DNA from: Ornithinibacillus caprae
GTDB lineage: Bacteria; Bacillota; Bacilli; Bacillales; Amphibacillaceae
NCBI RefSeq assembly: GCF_009728145.1
Contig: NZ_WOCA01000018.1
Location: 1-64,000 of the forward strand
Direction of reading: 5' to 3'
DNA: 64,000 nt
Part shown: in pieces, positions 45,355 to 54,019 of the stretch
Layout: each line of letters begins with the position of its first letter
How positions within the stretch are numbered: the stretch's first letter is position 1
Translations under genes and position numbers: made by a program
The notes under the pieces: model-generated
What the model was told of the DNA's origin: nothing
What the model saw: only the letters and a program-made list of their open reading frames with translations
The model's database searches: none

Positions 45355-46221
45355 TTGAAATTAATTGCAACTGATTTAGATGGTACGTTATTAAATGAAA
45401 GAGGCAATGTTAGTGAAGAAAATGCTGAAGCTATTCGTAAGGCTTTAAGCCAAGGGATTCAAGTAATAGTCGCTACGGGTAGATCCTATGATGCAGCCAA
45501 TCAACCGCTTCAAGAAGTAGGATTAACATTACCGATCATTTCTTTAAATGGAGCTAAAACATATTCACAAGATCAAACCGTATTACGTGATAAACCAATG
45601 CAACTTTCTGTCTGCAAAAGAATTCAATCAATTTGTGAAAAAGAAGATATGTATTTCGAAGTATTTACTAACAAAGGAATCTACTCTATTAGTCGAGATG
45701 ACTTCAAGCAAGTTATCATCGATATTATGATTACAGCACATCCGAATATTTCTAGGGAGGAATTACATGTCGCAGTTGATCAACGTTTCCAAGATGAAAA
45801 AGTTCAATTTACCAACGACTTTGATCATTTATTCAACGACCTAGATTTAAGTGTCTACAAAATACTTGCTTTCTCACTTTCTGATGAAGTATTACAACGT
45901 GTGCGTAATCAGTTCGAAGAAGATTCAAATGTAAAAATCACGTCATCGGGAAGTATTAATCTGGAATTTAATGATCCTCAAGCCCAAAAAGGAATTGCAT
46001 TATCCTTATTTGCTAAATCCATGAGCATTGATATGAAGGATGTGATGGCTTTAGGTGATAATTACAATGATTTAAGTATGTTAACACTGGCAGGCCGTGG
46101 GGTTGCAATGGGAAATGCAGATGAAGCAATTAAAAAGCAATGCGATTTTACAACTAAAGTAAACAATGAGCATGGTGTTGCACATGCGATTGAAGAGATG
46201 TTAAAAGAAGTTAATGTCTAA
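45355..46221 (+). CDS. Cof-type HAD-superfamily phosphatase (second copy)
   Basis: 288 residues, TTG start with AGGAGAG upstream. LIATDLDGTLLN carries Asp7 and Asp9; ATGRSY is motif II; MALGDNYNDLSML is the metal-binding motif IV. The cap is of IIB type and longer than in the 1092-1877 protein, to which it is only distantly similar. Cytosolic phosphatase of small phosphorylated metabolites. Single gene with its own terminator. Confidence 0.9.
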   Translation: MKLIATDLDGTLLNERGNVSEENAEAIRKALSQGIQVIVATGRSYDAANQPLQEVGLTLPIISLNGAKTYSQDQTVLRDKPMQLSVCKRIQSICEKEDMYFEVFTNKGIYSISRDDFKQVIIDIMITAHPNISREELHVAVDQRFQDEKVQFTNDFDHLFNDLDLSVYKILAFSLSDEVLQRVRNQFEEDSNVKITSSGSINLEFNDPQAQKGIALSLFAKSMSIDMKDVMALGDNYNDLSMLTLAGRGVAMGNADEAIKKQCDFTTKVNNEHGVAHAIEEMLKEVNV

Positions 46222-46241
46222 GTTACGAAACGATGATTCGA

Positions 46242-46298
46242 GTAATCCTAAAACTAGGGAGCCGGGGAGTTTGATGGCTTCCTAGACTTTTAGGATTA
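46242..46298 (+). terminator. Terminator-like hairpin after the HAD gene
   Basis: TAATCCTAAAA pairs with TTTTAGGATTA, with an inner CTAGGGAGCC/GGCTTCCTAG stem. T-run on the plus strand is weak. Confidence 0.65.
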
Positions 46299-46396
46299 GG
46301 AATAGCCTGGGGATAGACCATTCCGGGTATTTGGGGGTCTTGGGGATTCTTTAAGTAACTTAGAGGAAAGGTTAAGGAGTATCTAAGATGATGTTT

Positions 46397-46543
46397 TTAG
46401 GATGAAATAGATCGGTTGGAAGACAACTCAGCAATACGACAATTAGTAGCTGCAATTATTTCAAGTAATTGAACTATTGTTTTTTCATGTTGCTCAACTC
46501 TTCTCTTTAGTTCATCCATAGCCAATTTCTCCGCTTCATTCAT
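46397..46543 (-). CDS. Small coiled-coil protein (48 residues)
   Basis: ATG at 46543 follows AAAGGAGGACTGGCT, a very good ribosome site. It reads MNEAEKLAMDELKRRVEQHE then KTIVQLLEIIAATNCRIAEL: one long amphipathic helix suited to a coiled coil, with one cysteine. Hydrophobic heptads repeat through LLEII. Too short for family assignment. Separate from neighbours on both sides. Confidence 0.6.
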   Translation of the reverse strand: MNEAEKLAMDELKRRVEQHEKTIVQLLEIIAATNCRIAELSSNRSISS

Positions 46544-46967
46544 AGCCAGTCCTCCTTTATTGTTACTCCTATTTACTTATATCACGTCTAGGTCCATAAT
46601 ACTAGTTGATACTTTTTCAATTTTTCAACCAATTTCGACATAGATATTCGCTAAATATTCAATTTATCATTATAATTATCTTTAAAATCAAATAATTATG
46701 GCTTTTTTTACGTTAAACTAATTAAAATTATAATCGTTCATCAAATTTCGACACTAGGTATATATATAGATATCATAGTTATTGAACGTGATAATATCAT
46801 CCTGCTACCAGAAATTTTTTTACCCTTGTTCATTTCCATAAAAGTATTCCAGGTATGACCACACGAAAATAGAGAAGCAAATGATTTACTAATTGCTTCT
46901 CTAAAAGGATTTCTATATAAATCTTCACCGAATCCATAGCTATTTACACACGAAACATTTGCTATAA
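46544..46967. other. Spacer without genes
   Basis: AT-rich spacer between two minus-strand genes. A weak GAGAAGCAAATGATTT...ATTGCTTCTC dyad (about 46872-46901) probably ends the aminopeptidase transcript. Nothing else seen. Confidence 0.5.
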
Positions 46968-48335
46968 TTACTTGGAAACATGCTCCGTATAATCCGCTAA
47001 TAATCTTGCTCCAAACCCTGTTGCCGCTTTAGAATAATAGCCTTTCTCCTGTCCCATCATGACACCTGCCATATCGACATGCAGCCATTTGCAATTTTCT
47101 GGGACGAAACGACGAAGGAAGAGACTCGCTGTAATAGATCCTGCTTCTGCCTTTGAACTAGTATTACTAAAATCAGCATAATCACTATTTAAATAAGCAT
47201 CATAAGCATCCACTAACGGCATTGGCCAATTGTAATCACCATTCACGTCACCAAGCTTCTTCATTTCTTGAGCTAGTTCTTCATTTCCAAATACACCAGC
47301 TAGTTTCGTTCCGAGTGCATTTAAGATCGCTCCAGTTAGAGTAGCGATATCAACAACATACTCTGCACCAATTTCACCCGCACGAATTAAACCATCTGCT
47401 AAAATGAGGCGACCTTCCGCATCCGTATTTCCAACCTGTACCGTCGAACCATTTTTATAGTGAATTACTTCCCCTGGAAGCACAGCATTGCTATCTGGCA
47501 TGTTTTCAACCATTGGAATTAGTGCAACGACATTAACTTTTGCACCTGATGAAGCCAATAATTTCATGGCACCAGACACCGCTGCTGCACCACCCATATC
47601 CATGCGCATACTACTTATATCTTTTCCCTTTTTCAAACTAATTCCACCAGTATCAAATGTTACTCCTTTTCCGACAAGGGCAACAAGAGGCTTAGAACCA
47701 TCGCCACAGTACGTTAATTCAACAAATGACGGATCATAATTACTTCCCCGACAAACTGTTAATACTCCGTTCATTTCCATATCTTCAATAGCTGCTTTAT
47801 CTAAAACATTAACAGCGACATCCGTTCCTTCAAATTCATCCGTTAAAATTTGTGGGAATGTTTCTGGATTTAAAGTGCTAGGGATTTCATTCATTAGATC
47901 TCTTGAAAAAGAAGTGGCTTCTGCACGTAGAATCCCTAATTGAACAAATGTAGAATAATCTTCTTGATCGATTACCTCTAGCTCCGTTTTATGCTTGTTA
48001 GGATTTGTTTTATAGGGAAGAAATTTATAATTTCCTAGATTCCATCCCTCAACAAACGCTGTAGCAACAGCTCCACTTTCTAAATTAGAAAACATAGCTG
48101 TAAGCTTGTTCATTGCTATTGTTGCTTTCTCAACTTGTTGCTTGCTTAGCTCTTTTGCAATTGAGCCAGCTGTCATCCTTATATTTTCATAAGTGAAAGT
48201 CTTTTTTTCCTTTAATACGACGATTAATTCACCAGCTGTATAAGTTATAACAAAAGCTGGTGCGGTATTTTCTACATATTCTTTCAATTGATCGTCTACT
48301 TCATTTACAGAGATTATGTTTGCTCGTTTGATCAT
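46968..48335 (-). CDS. pepA: M17 leucyl aminopeptidase family protein
   Basis: 455 residues, GGGGGAG before the ATG. The C-terminal catalytic half has GKGVTFDTGGISLKKGK (metal ligands and catalytic Lys), MRMDMGGAA, and NTDAEGRLILADGL (Asp and Glu ligands with catalytic Arg). The N-terminal half is shorter than in classic 500-residue PepA. Zn/Mn aminopeptidase that releases N-terminal residues in the cytosol. Single gene. Confidence 0.92.
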   Translation of the reverse strand: MIKRANIISVNEVDDQLKEYVENTAPAFVITYTAGELIVVLKEKKTFTYENIRMTAGSIAKELSKQQVEKATIAMNKLTAMFSNLESGAVATAFVEGWNLGNYKFLPYKTNPNKHKTELEVIDQEDYSTFVQLGILRAEATSFSRDLMNEIPSTLNPETFPQILTDEFEGTDVAVNVLDKAAIEDMEMNGVLTVCRGSNYDPSFVELTYCGDGSKPLVALVGKGVTFDTGGISLKKGKDISSMRMDMGGAAAVSGAMKLLASSGAKVNVVALIPMVENMPDSNAVLPGEVIHYKNGSTVQVGNTDAEGRLILADGLIRAGEIGAEYVVDIATLTGAILNALGTKLAGVFGNEELAQEMKKLGDVNGDYNWPMPLVDAYDAYLNSDYADFSNTSSKAEAGSITASLFLRRFVPENCKWLHVDMAGVMMGQEKGYYSKAATGFGARLLADYTEHVSK

Positions 48336-48475
48336 TAAATTCTCCCCCTTTATTCGTATTATAGTTATTTCGATACTCGAAAGAAAATATCCTGCTTGTC
48401 TATGAAAAAAATATGTATATCGCTATTGCTAAGTTAATATACTCTTAAAGTGACTATAAGGGAGGTATCTTCATC

Positions 48476-48952
48476 ATGCCGAAGGGAAGACATCAAATAA
48501 AACTACAGATTCCTATTTGGAGTGTATGGGATTTTGTGAGTGATATGGATAAGTGGGCACCACTTGTTCCGGGGTATATAAAACATGAGATACTTAGTGA
48601 TAAACGTTCGACTTGGAAATTTAAAGGAGACATTGGCATTATGCAGAAAACCGTTCACCTGCAGGTCGATATTACTGAATGGGAAGCTCCATCAAAAGTT
48701 ACCTTTGTTTTAACTGGCCTTAATGAAAACGTCAAAGGAGATGGCTCTTTTGTTGCTCAATCCATTGATGATATGGAAACAAATATGACTAGTAATCTTG
48801 ACATAACTGCCAAAGGGATGATGGGTCCTATGGTAAACAAGGTGCTCAAAACGATGGTACCAAAGATGACGAAAAATCTAACAGAAAATGTTGCGTCTAA
48901 AATTGAAGAAACAGAAAATCACAGATACCGTGCAACCTCCTATAGTAGATAA
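48476..48952 (+). CDS. CoxG-family SRPBCC protein
   Basis: 158 residues with GGGAGG upstream. VWDFVSDMDKWAPLVPGY, then a beta-rich body and LDITAKGMMGPMVNKVLKTM match the CoxG family of SRPBCC folds. CoxG proteins in carboxydotrophs attach CO dehydrogenase to the membrane, but stand-alone members in bacilli have no known partner, and no cox/cut genes are nearby. Single gene. Confidence 0.82.
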   Translation: MPKGRHQIKLQIPIWSVWDFVSDMDKWAPLVPGYIKHEILSDKRSTWKFKGDIGIMQKTVHLQVDITEWEAPSKVTFVLTGLNENVKGDGSFVAQSIDDMETNMTSNLDITAKGMMGPMVNKVLKTMVPKMTKNLTENVASKIEETENHRYRATSYSR

Positions 48953-48960
48953 AGTGAACC

Positions 48961-49120
48961 TTAAATCAGTTGGATATTCTTCATCCCCACAAATGTTAGC
49001 ACTTTAATAGTATGACCTTAAGGACCTTGAACAAGATAGAACTTTTACTGACAGTTGATCCCAACCTAAATCGAATTTTTAAGGTAGGGGGTCTTACTGT
49101 CTGTTACATGCGGGTTAAAG
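48961..49120 (+). repeat. Dispersed two-hairpin element, degenerate copy C
   Basis: AATCAGTTGGATATTCTTC aligns with hairpin 1 of copies A and B. After about 24 extra bases, GAACAAGATAGAACTTTTACT corresponds to the linker. CAGTTGATCCC then pairs with AGGGGGTCTTACTG as hairpin 2. It lies just past the CoxG stop. It is the most diverged of the three copies. Confidence 0.65.
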
Positions 49121-49297
49121 TGGTATTTCAAACAGTGAACCACTGTTTGATTCATCTTTTACGTATTAGTGGTATCACCGCTAGTTACACTTGGGATAAT
49201 TTTAGCTATTTTGTAAATTTTCCATCTTCCTTCTTATAGCTTATTTTTTCTTGCATATCCTCTATGAATCTTGTATAGTGATAAGTAATTTAATAGT

Positions 49298-49486
49298 AGA
49301 CCTTATCAGATCGGTGAGGTAGAGGTGCAATTAATATAAGTAATCAACAGGAGAATGACACCTATGATTGTTGATGAAAGGATTAGTTGCCGAAGCGTAA
49401 TAAGCTGTCAATCTTATTATTGCTGGGATGTCTTCTGAAAAAGAAGCATACTGTCATGCTATTACAAAAGCATGGAGGACTACTGA
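49298..49486 (+). ncRNA. Lysine riboswitch (L-box) aptamer, copy 2
   Basis: Matches copy 1 in the same order: GATCGGTGAGGTAGAGGTGC (about 49309-49328), AACAGGAGAATGACACC, GATGAAAGGATTAGTTGCCG, AAGCGTAATAAG with TTATTATTGC, GCTGGGATGTC, ATACTGTCATGC and GGAGGACTACTG. L-boxes control lysine synthesis and transport. Here the first gene downstream is a YfcC-type permease, then an M20 amidohydrolase, so both are probably repressed by lysine. A strong terminator follows at 49518-49552. Confidence 0.92.
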
Positions 49487-49517
49487 TCGAAATGGAGGAT
49501 AACGGATATTGTAAAGA

Positions 49518-49552
49518 AACAATGATATGTTATTTTCTATCATTGTTTTTTT
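49518..49552 (+). terminator. Riboswitch-linked terminator, copy 2
   Basis: AACAATGATA pairs perfectly with TATCATTGTT (10 bp), then TTTTT. With the aptamer just upstream, this is the expression platform for transcriptional attenuation. Confidence 0.9.
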
Positions 49553-49633
49553 ATGTTTAAAAACAGGATGAACTTGGCCACTTCATTCCTCAACATCCCC
49601 TCTTTTCAGTTACTCTCTATGCACATCTAACTT

Positions 49634-49790
49634 AAAAAAGCGTAAGTGCCCATTTAGCGACGTACCACTACGCCTGCTCAAAGCAGGTGGTTCAATGTTT
49701 GTTGTTCGACTATTGTCGAACTGTTATCGTACGAAGGTAAGATAAGTCGTACTAGTCGTTAGGTGCTGAAGCTGGACAATATTTTATAGA
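49634..49790 (+). repeat. Structured intergenic repeat before the YfcC-type gene
   Basis: Three nested dyads: GCGTAAGTG with CACTACGC, GCCTGCTCAAAGCAGG, and GTTCGAC TATT GTCGAAC (49704-49721). The 3' end GGTGCTGAAGCTGGACA resembles the end of a repeat I recall from several Bacillaceae genomes (recollection only). It lies between the riboswitch terminator and the start codon, so it is part of the leader mRNA. Confidence 0.55.
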
Positions 49791-49804
49791 AAAGGATGAG
49801 CATC

Positions 49805-51205
49805 ATGAGTACAAATAAAACTCAGGAAAAGAAAAAATTTGAATTTCCCCACGGATTTGTCATTTTATTTAGTTTTATTGTTTTAGTAGCAATTCTTACG
49901 TATTTTATTCCAGCTGGTGAATATGAACGCACTACTACAGAAGATGGTAGAGAAGTCGTAGTAGATGGAACATACCAAACCGTTGAATCAAATCCAGCTG
50001 GCTTTTTCGATATTTTCCAATCGATCCATATCGGTATGGTTGATGCAGCCGGCATTATATTTTTCATCTTCATTGTTGGTGGTGCATTTGGTATTCTTCG
50101 TGCAACCAATACACTAGAAGGAGCATTTGGCTCTTTATCTAAAAGACTAGCAGGAAAAGAATTACTAATGATTCCAGCAATTATGCTATTCTTCGCCATA
50201 GCTGGTGGTACATTTGGAATGGCCGAAGAGGCAATACCTTTTGTTCTTATTCTAGTGCCACTTGCTATTATGATGGGATTTGACTCTATTACTGGTACAG
50301 CAATCGTTATTGTAGGTGTTTATGTTGGATTTGGTTCCGCATTTATGAATCCATTTACTGTTGGGGTTGCTCAAGGAATTGCTGGTCTTCCTACATTCTC
50401 TGGTATGGGAGTAAGATTTATCTTTTGGTTCATTTTTGTTGCAGTATCTATTATCTATGTAATGATGTATGCAAGAAAAATAAAAAAAGACCCAACAAAG
50501 AGTATTATGTATAAAGAAGATTTACAACGCAAAATTGATCCAGAAGTAATGAATCAACAGTCATTAACAAAAAGACAAGCAGTCATTCTTGGAGTTCTTG
50601 TTCTAACGATTATTGGATTAGCACTTGGTGTAATTTTACAAGGATGGTATATTACAGAGATTGCAGCATTATTCCTTGTTATGGGGGTTGTTGTAGGTAT
50701 TATTGGTAAGCTTAAAGTCAATCAAATTGCCGAAGCATTTGTAAAAGGCTGTGAAGAATTGGTTACCGGTGCCTTAATCGTAGGTTTTGCTTATGCTATT
50801 CTAACAATCTTACAGGATTCTAATACAATTGATACTATTTTATATGGCGTATCCAGTGTTGTATCTGGACTTCCATCAAGTTTTTCAGCTATAGGAATGC
50901 TATTAACACAAAGTATGCTAAATGTTATTGTTCCTTCTGGAAGCGGACAAGCAGCACTAAGTATGCCTATTATGGTACCATTAAGTGACCTACTTGGCGT
51001 TGACAGACAAACCGCAGTACTTGCCTTTCAGTACGGAGACGGAATTACAAATATGATTGCACCAACAGCAGCCGTCCTATTAGCAGGACTAGCAATCGCA
51101 AAAATCTCATGGATTAAATGGGTAAAATGGATATGGCCACTTATCCTAATCCAACACATCATAGCAATCATCTATGTAACCATCGCACACCTATTTATTT
51201 GGTAA
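49805..51205 (+). CDS. YfcC-family permease, lysine-riboswitch controlled
   Basis: 466 residues from ATG 49805 (MSTNKTQEKKKFEFPHGFVI), chosen because AAAAGG is 9 nt away; the upstream ATG overlaps that site. About 11-12 segments. FIPAGEYERTTTEDGREVVV, GGAFGILRATNTLEGAFGSL and QSMLNVIVPSGSGQAALSMP match the YfcC/ArcD-like basic-amino-acid or C4-dicarboxylate antiporter family. With an L-box in its leader, lysine or a lysine derivative is the best substrate guess (inference). It is followed by an M20 amidohydrolase 70 bp away. Confidence 0.88.
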   Translation: MSTNKTQEKKKFEFPHGFVILFSFIVLVAILTYFIPAGEYERTTTEDGREVVVDGTYQTVESNPAGFFDIFQSIHIGMVDAAGIIFFIFIVGGAFGILRATNTLEGAFGSLSKRLAGKELLMIPAIMLFFAIAGGTFGMAEEAIPFVLILVPLAIMMGFDSITGTAIVIVGVYVGFGSAFMNPFTVGVAQGIAGLPTFSGMGVRFIFWFIFVAVSIIYVMMYARKIKKDPTKSIMYKEDLQRKIDPEVMNQQSLTKRQAVILGVLVLTIIGLALGVILQGWYITEIAALFLVMGVVVGIIGKLKVNQIAEAFVKGCEELVTGALIVGFAYAILTILQDSNTIDTILYGVSSVVSGLPSSFSAIGMLLTQSMLNVIVPSGSGQAALSMPIMVPLSDLLGVDRQTAVLAFQYGDGITNMIAPTAAVLLAGLAIAKISWIKWVKWIWPLILIQHIIAIIYVTIAHLFIW

Positions 51206-51212
51206 TTTGTCG

Positions 51213-51230
51213 GTGCCTGTCACTTGTCGA
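51213..51230 (+). repeat. Half-copy of the pfl-operon palindrome
   Basis: GTGCCTGTCACTTGTCGA, identical to one arm of the inverted repeat at 33262-33300, without the opposite arm. It lies in the 70-bp gap between the permease and M20 genes. Confidence 0.85.
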
Positions 51231-51275
51231 TTTTTGTCGTTTTAGTTTGATAGTCAACAGGAGGATGTAGTAGTT

Positions 51276-52454
51276 ATGTTAGAGAATCTTTTTAATAGAC
51301 TTCAGGAAATTTATCCAGAGTTAGTTGATATACGTCGGGATCTTCATATGTATCCTGAGCTATCACATCATGAAGTAAACACACCTAAGAAAATAGCTGA
51401 ATATCTTACTAACCTTGGAATAGATGTTCAAACAGGTGTCGGCCGAAGAGGTGTAGTCGGAACACTAGTTGGAGGAAAACCAGGAAAGACTGTAGCTTTA
51501 AGAGCTGATTTTGATGCACTCCCAATTCAAGAAGAAACAGATGTACCATTTAAATCTAAGGTTCCTGGTGTTATGCATGCTTGTGGACATGATCTGCACA
51601 CTGCAACATTGCTAGGGGTTGCAAAGGTTTTGAGTGAAGTAAAAGATCAAATACCTGGCACCATTAAATTTATCCATCAATTTGCAGAAGAAGCTACTCC
51701 CGGTGGAGCACAACCTATGATTGAGGATGGCTGTTTGGAGGGTGTAGACATTATTTACGGTGCGCATGTTATGTCCACTGAACCACTAGGAACAGTGAGT
51801 GTAAAAGAAGGATATTTTTCTTCGGCACAGGATGATTTTAATATTGTTATAAGAGGAAAAGGTGGACATGGTTCCGAGCCACATTTAACTATCGATCCAT
51901 TAGTAACAGGTAGTCAATTAGTTGTTAACCTACAACAGCTTGTAAGCAGACGGGTTAGCCCTCAGCATCCAGCAGTTGTTACAGTTGGTTCCTTCCATAG
52001 TGGGGAAATAAATAACATTATTCCGGACACTGCAACGATAAAAGGAACGGTAAGAACCTATAGTGAAGAAGCACGCTCCATTATTGAGGAAGCTATGGAG
52101 CAACTTACAAGAACTACTTGTGAAGGTGCTGGAGCCGATTTCGATTATGAATATGTCAGAGACTGTCCATCTATATGGAATGACCCGACCGAAACGAATC
52201 GAGTTGCTAATGTTGCTACATCTCTATTTGGAGCAGAGAATGTAAAACAAAACGAGCCAATGAACGGTAGTGAAGATTTTGCTTTCTATCAAAAAGAAAT
52301 ACCTGGAGTTTACTTTATTGTTGGTGGCGGAAACCCAGAAATAAATGCAACGTACCCACACCATCATCCTAAATTTAATATTGATGAACGTTCCATTGTT
52401 GATATAGGAAAAATGTTTATCAGCACGGTGTTTGATTATCTCGGAGAAAATTAA
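51276..52454 (+). CDS. M20-family amidohydrolase (N-acyl-amino-acid deacylase-like)
   Basis: 392 residues. RRDLHMYPELSHHEV, LRADFDALPIQEE, MHACGHDLHTATLLG (metal-binding Cys and His), FAEEATPGGAQPMIEDG (catalytic Glu) and GSEDFAFYQKEIPG are the standard order of M20D carboxypeptidase/aminoacylase enzymes. These remove acyl groups from amino acids such as N-acetyl-lysine or hippurate. Co-transcribed with the lysine-controlled permease, so an acyl-lysine or lysine peptide is likely the substrate (inference). AGGAGGATG before the start. Confidence 0.92.
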   Translation: MLENLFNRLQEIYPELVDIRRDLHMYPELSHHEVNTPKKIAEYLTNLGIDVQTGVGRRGVVGTLVGGKPGKTVALRADFDALPIQEETDVPFKSKVPGVMHACGHDLHTATLLGVAKVLSEVKDQIPGTIKFIHQFAEEATPGGAQPMIEDGCLEGVDIIYGAHVMSTEPLGTVSVKEGYFSSAQDDFNIVIRGKGGHGSEPHLTIDPLVTGSQLVVNLQQLVSRRVSPQHPAVVTVGSFHSGEINNIIPDTATIKGTVRTYSEEARSIIEEAMEQLTRTTCEGAGADFDYEYVRDCPSIWNDPTETNRVANVATSLFGAENVKQNEPMNGSEDFAFYQKEIPGVYFIVGGGNPEINATYPHHHPKFNIDERSIVDIGKMFISTVFDYLGEN

Positions 52455-52455
52455 A

Positions 52456-52497
52456 AAAACGACCTATGTACTGCCACAGTGCAGCATAGGTCGTTTT
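52456..52497. terminator. Bidirectional terminator after the M20 gene
   Basis: AAAACGACCTATG pairs with CATAGGTCGTTTT, with an inner CTGC/GCAG stem; five T follow. It closes the riboswitch-led operon and the convergent YciI gene. Confidence 0.92.
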
Positions 52498-52500
52498 TAT

Positions 52501-52761
52501 TTACTGTTTCATTTCCCACTCATGAATCTCATAACCTCTAGCACCTTGAACGACATACGGATCGTTTTTAGCAAGCTCTTCCGCTTTTTCCATGCTATCA
52601 GCCATATAAATAATGAGTCCACCAGCACCATCAGTAAATCTCCCCTTGGCAAAAACAGCACCTTCCTCTGCCTTTTTCGCCAAGTAGTCTAAGTGATCTT
52701 GTCGATAAGTCTTACTTTTTTCCTCGTCCTTCATTGGTAAAAATACGGCAAAATATTTCAT
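52501..52761 (-). CDS. YciI-like protein
   Basis: 86 residues of the YciI/ferredoxin-like alpha-beta fold: MKYFAVFLPMKDEEKSKTYR, then HLDYLAKKAEEG with the conserved His, and FTDGAGGLIIYMADSMEKAE. YciI proteins form dimers and are of unknown or minor dehydrochlorinase-like function. GGGAGG precedes the ATG. Single gene. Confidence 0.88.
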   Translation of the reverse strand: MKYFAVFLPMKDEEKSKTYRQDHLDYLAKKAEEGAVFAKGRFTDGAGGLIIYMADSMEKAEELAKNDPYVVQGARGYEIHEWEMKQ

Positions 52762-52812
52762 GTTTTCCTCCCTATTAACTTCATGTATTTATAATAGATA
52801 TTCTAACAAGCT

Positions 52813-53733
52813 CTAAATGGTAACGACGATCATCAACATAAAGATAATCATTAAATAGTATACGGAATACTTAAACATCCGATATGCCCATGTCAGATCA
52901 TCCTTCGTATAAAATCCACTAATAGCTAAAATCAGCCATCCACCGCTCACGAATGTAGCTAAAATAACAAATAACGTACCGAGTGACATTAACAAAAACG
53001 GAATTGGAACTAATAACGCAATATATAACACTGTTTGGCGTTTAGTTACTTGAAATCCTTTTACAACAGGTAGCATGGCGACTCCTGCCGCTTTGTATTC
53101 TTCATATTTTCGAATAGCAATGACATACGTATGTGGCATTTGAAAAATGAACAAAATTAAAAATAAAACAATCGGTACAATATGATTCGCCGACTCGATA
53201 GCTGCCCAGCCAATTAACGGGGTTACCGCTCCAGATACACTACCTATTAGCGTATTAAACGTATACCTACGCTTGGACCACATCGTATATAAAAACACAT
53301 ATGTTATCCAACCAATAAGCGCGTATATCGTAGCTTCTATACTCGTAAATAGCAATAAAACAGTACCTACAACACTAAGAGAAACACCTAATAAAAGGAC
53401 CGTCCGTAACGATAAGGTTCCAGTAACTGTAGGTCTTCTCTTCGTTCGTTCCATCACCGTATCAATATCTACGTCATACCAGTTATTGATTGCCAAAGCA
53501 CCAGCCATAATACAAGTGCTTCCCAAAAGAGTTAACACTAATAGATCCCAGTGTTCTACAAATGATAAATGATTAAAATGAAGTGCTAATAAAAAACCGG
53601 TTAATACAGGCAGTACGTTGGCAACTAAAACTCCTGCTTTAAATAATGATTTTAGTTCAGAAATCATACTGGGGTCTTGATGTTCATTTCTATCATTAAC
53701 CTTCCGATTTCTCGTGGAAGGAGTTTTCTTCAC
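52813..53733 (-). CDS. ctaB: Protoheme IX farnesyltransferase (heme O synthase)
   Basis: 306 residues with about nine hydrophobic segments. NNWYDVDIDTVMERTKRRPT is the prenyl-diphosphate-binding motif (NxxxDxxxD) of UbiA/CtaB enzymes, and the later YAIRKYEEYKAAGVAML block fits CtaB. It attaches farnesyl to heme B for heme A/O-type terminal oxidases. The GTG at 53733 leaves 6 nt to AGAGGTG; the GTG at 53742 would overlap that site. The gene is separate from any ctaCDEF operon in this window, so it may be a second copy. Confidence 0.9.
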   Translation of the reverse strand: MKKTPSTRNRKVNDRNEHQDPSMISELKSLFKAGVLVANVLPVLTGFLLALHFNHLSFVEHWDLLVLTLLGSTCIMAGALAINNWYDVDIDTVMERTKRRPTVTGTLSLRTVLLLGVSLSVVGTVLLLFTSIEATIYALIGWITYVFLYTMWSKRRYTFNTLIGSVSGAVTPLIGWAAIESANHIVPIVLFLILFIFQMPHTYVIAIRKYEEYKAAGVAMLPVVKGFQVTKRQTVLYIALLVPIPFLLMSLGTLFVILATFVSGGWLILAISGFYTKDDLTWAYRMFKYSVYYLMIIFMLMIVVTI

Positions 53734-53885
53734 ACCATTCACCTCTAGTCGTTTATTAATATCGTTTACTAATAATTAAGTTTAACACGAAATAATTAAC
53801 TTCTCTATTAGGTTTACTAGCTAAAATGTGATATTTTTTTATCATTTGCTAATACTAAGGAAAAGTTTAGAGGCTTAACGCTAGT

Positions 53886-53935
53886 CCGTGGAAAGCGAAG
53901 TGTATTTTCGGAGCGGAGTACACGCTCCAACCATC
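53886..53935. repeat. Short palindromic intergenic repeat
   Basis: GTCCGTGGAAAGCGAAGTGTA leads into a TTTTCGGAGCGGAG loop and TACACGCT closing arm, giving AGCG.AGTGTA/TACA.CGCT pairing. I recall near-identical sequences as intergenic repeats in related Bacillaceae; unverified. It lies upstream of the YndM gene. Confidence 0.5.
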
Positions 53936-54019
53936 ATTTCATGTGCTGAACAATTTTCATCAAATGCAAATAGAGGTTTTTCAAAAGTTGTATATTTTAA
54001 AGGAAGGGTGTTTTCCACA

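Noticed and set aside
49012-49239. 75-codon frame MTLRTLNKIELL
   Set aside because: Overlaps the degraded two-hairpin element and a perfect hairpin (49128-49150); no ribosome site.
48953-49297. Possible extra T-box or other riboswitch upstream of the L-box
   Set aside because: No T-box sequence (AGGGTGGNACCGCG-like) or other aptamer signature; the structure is explained by repeat copy C.
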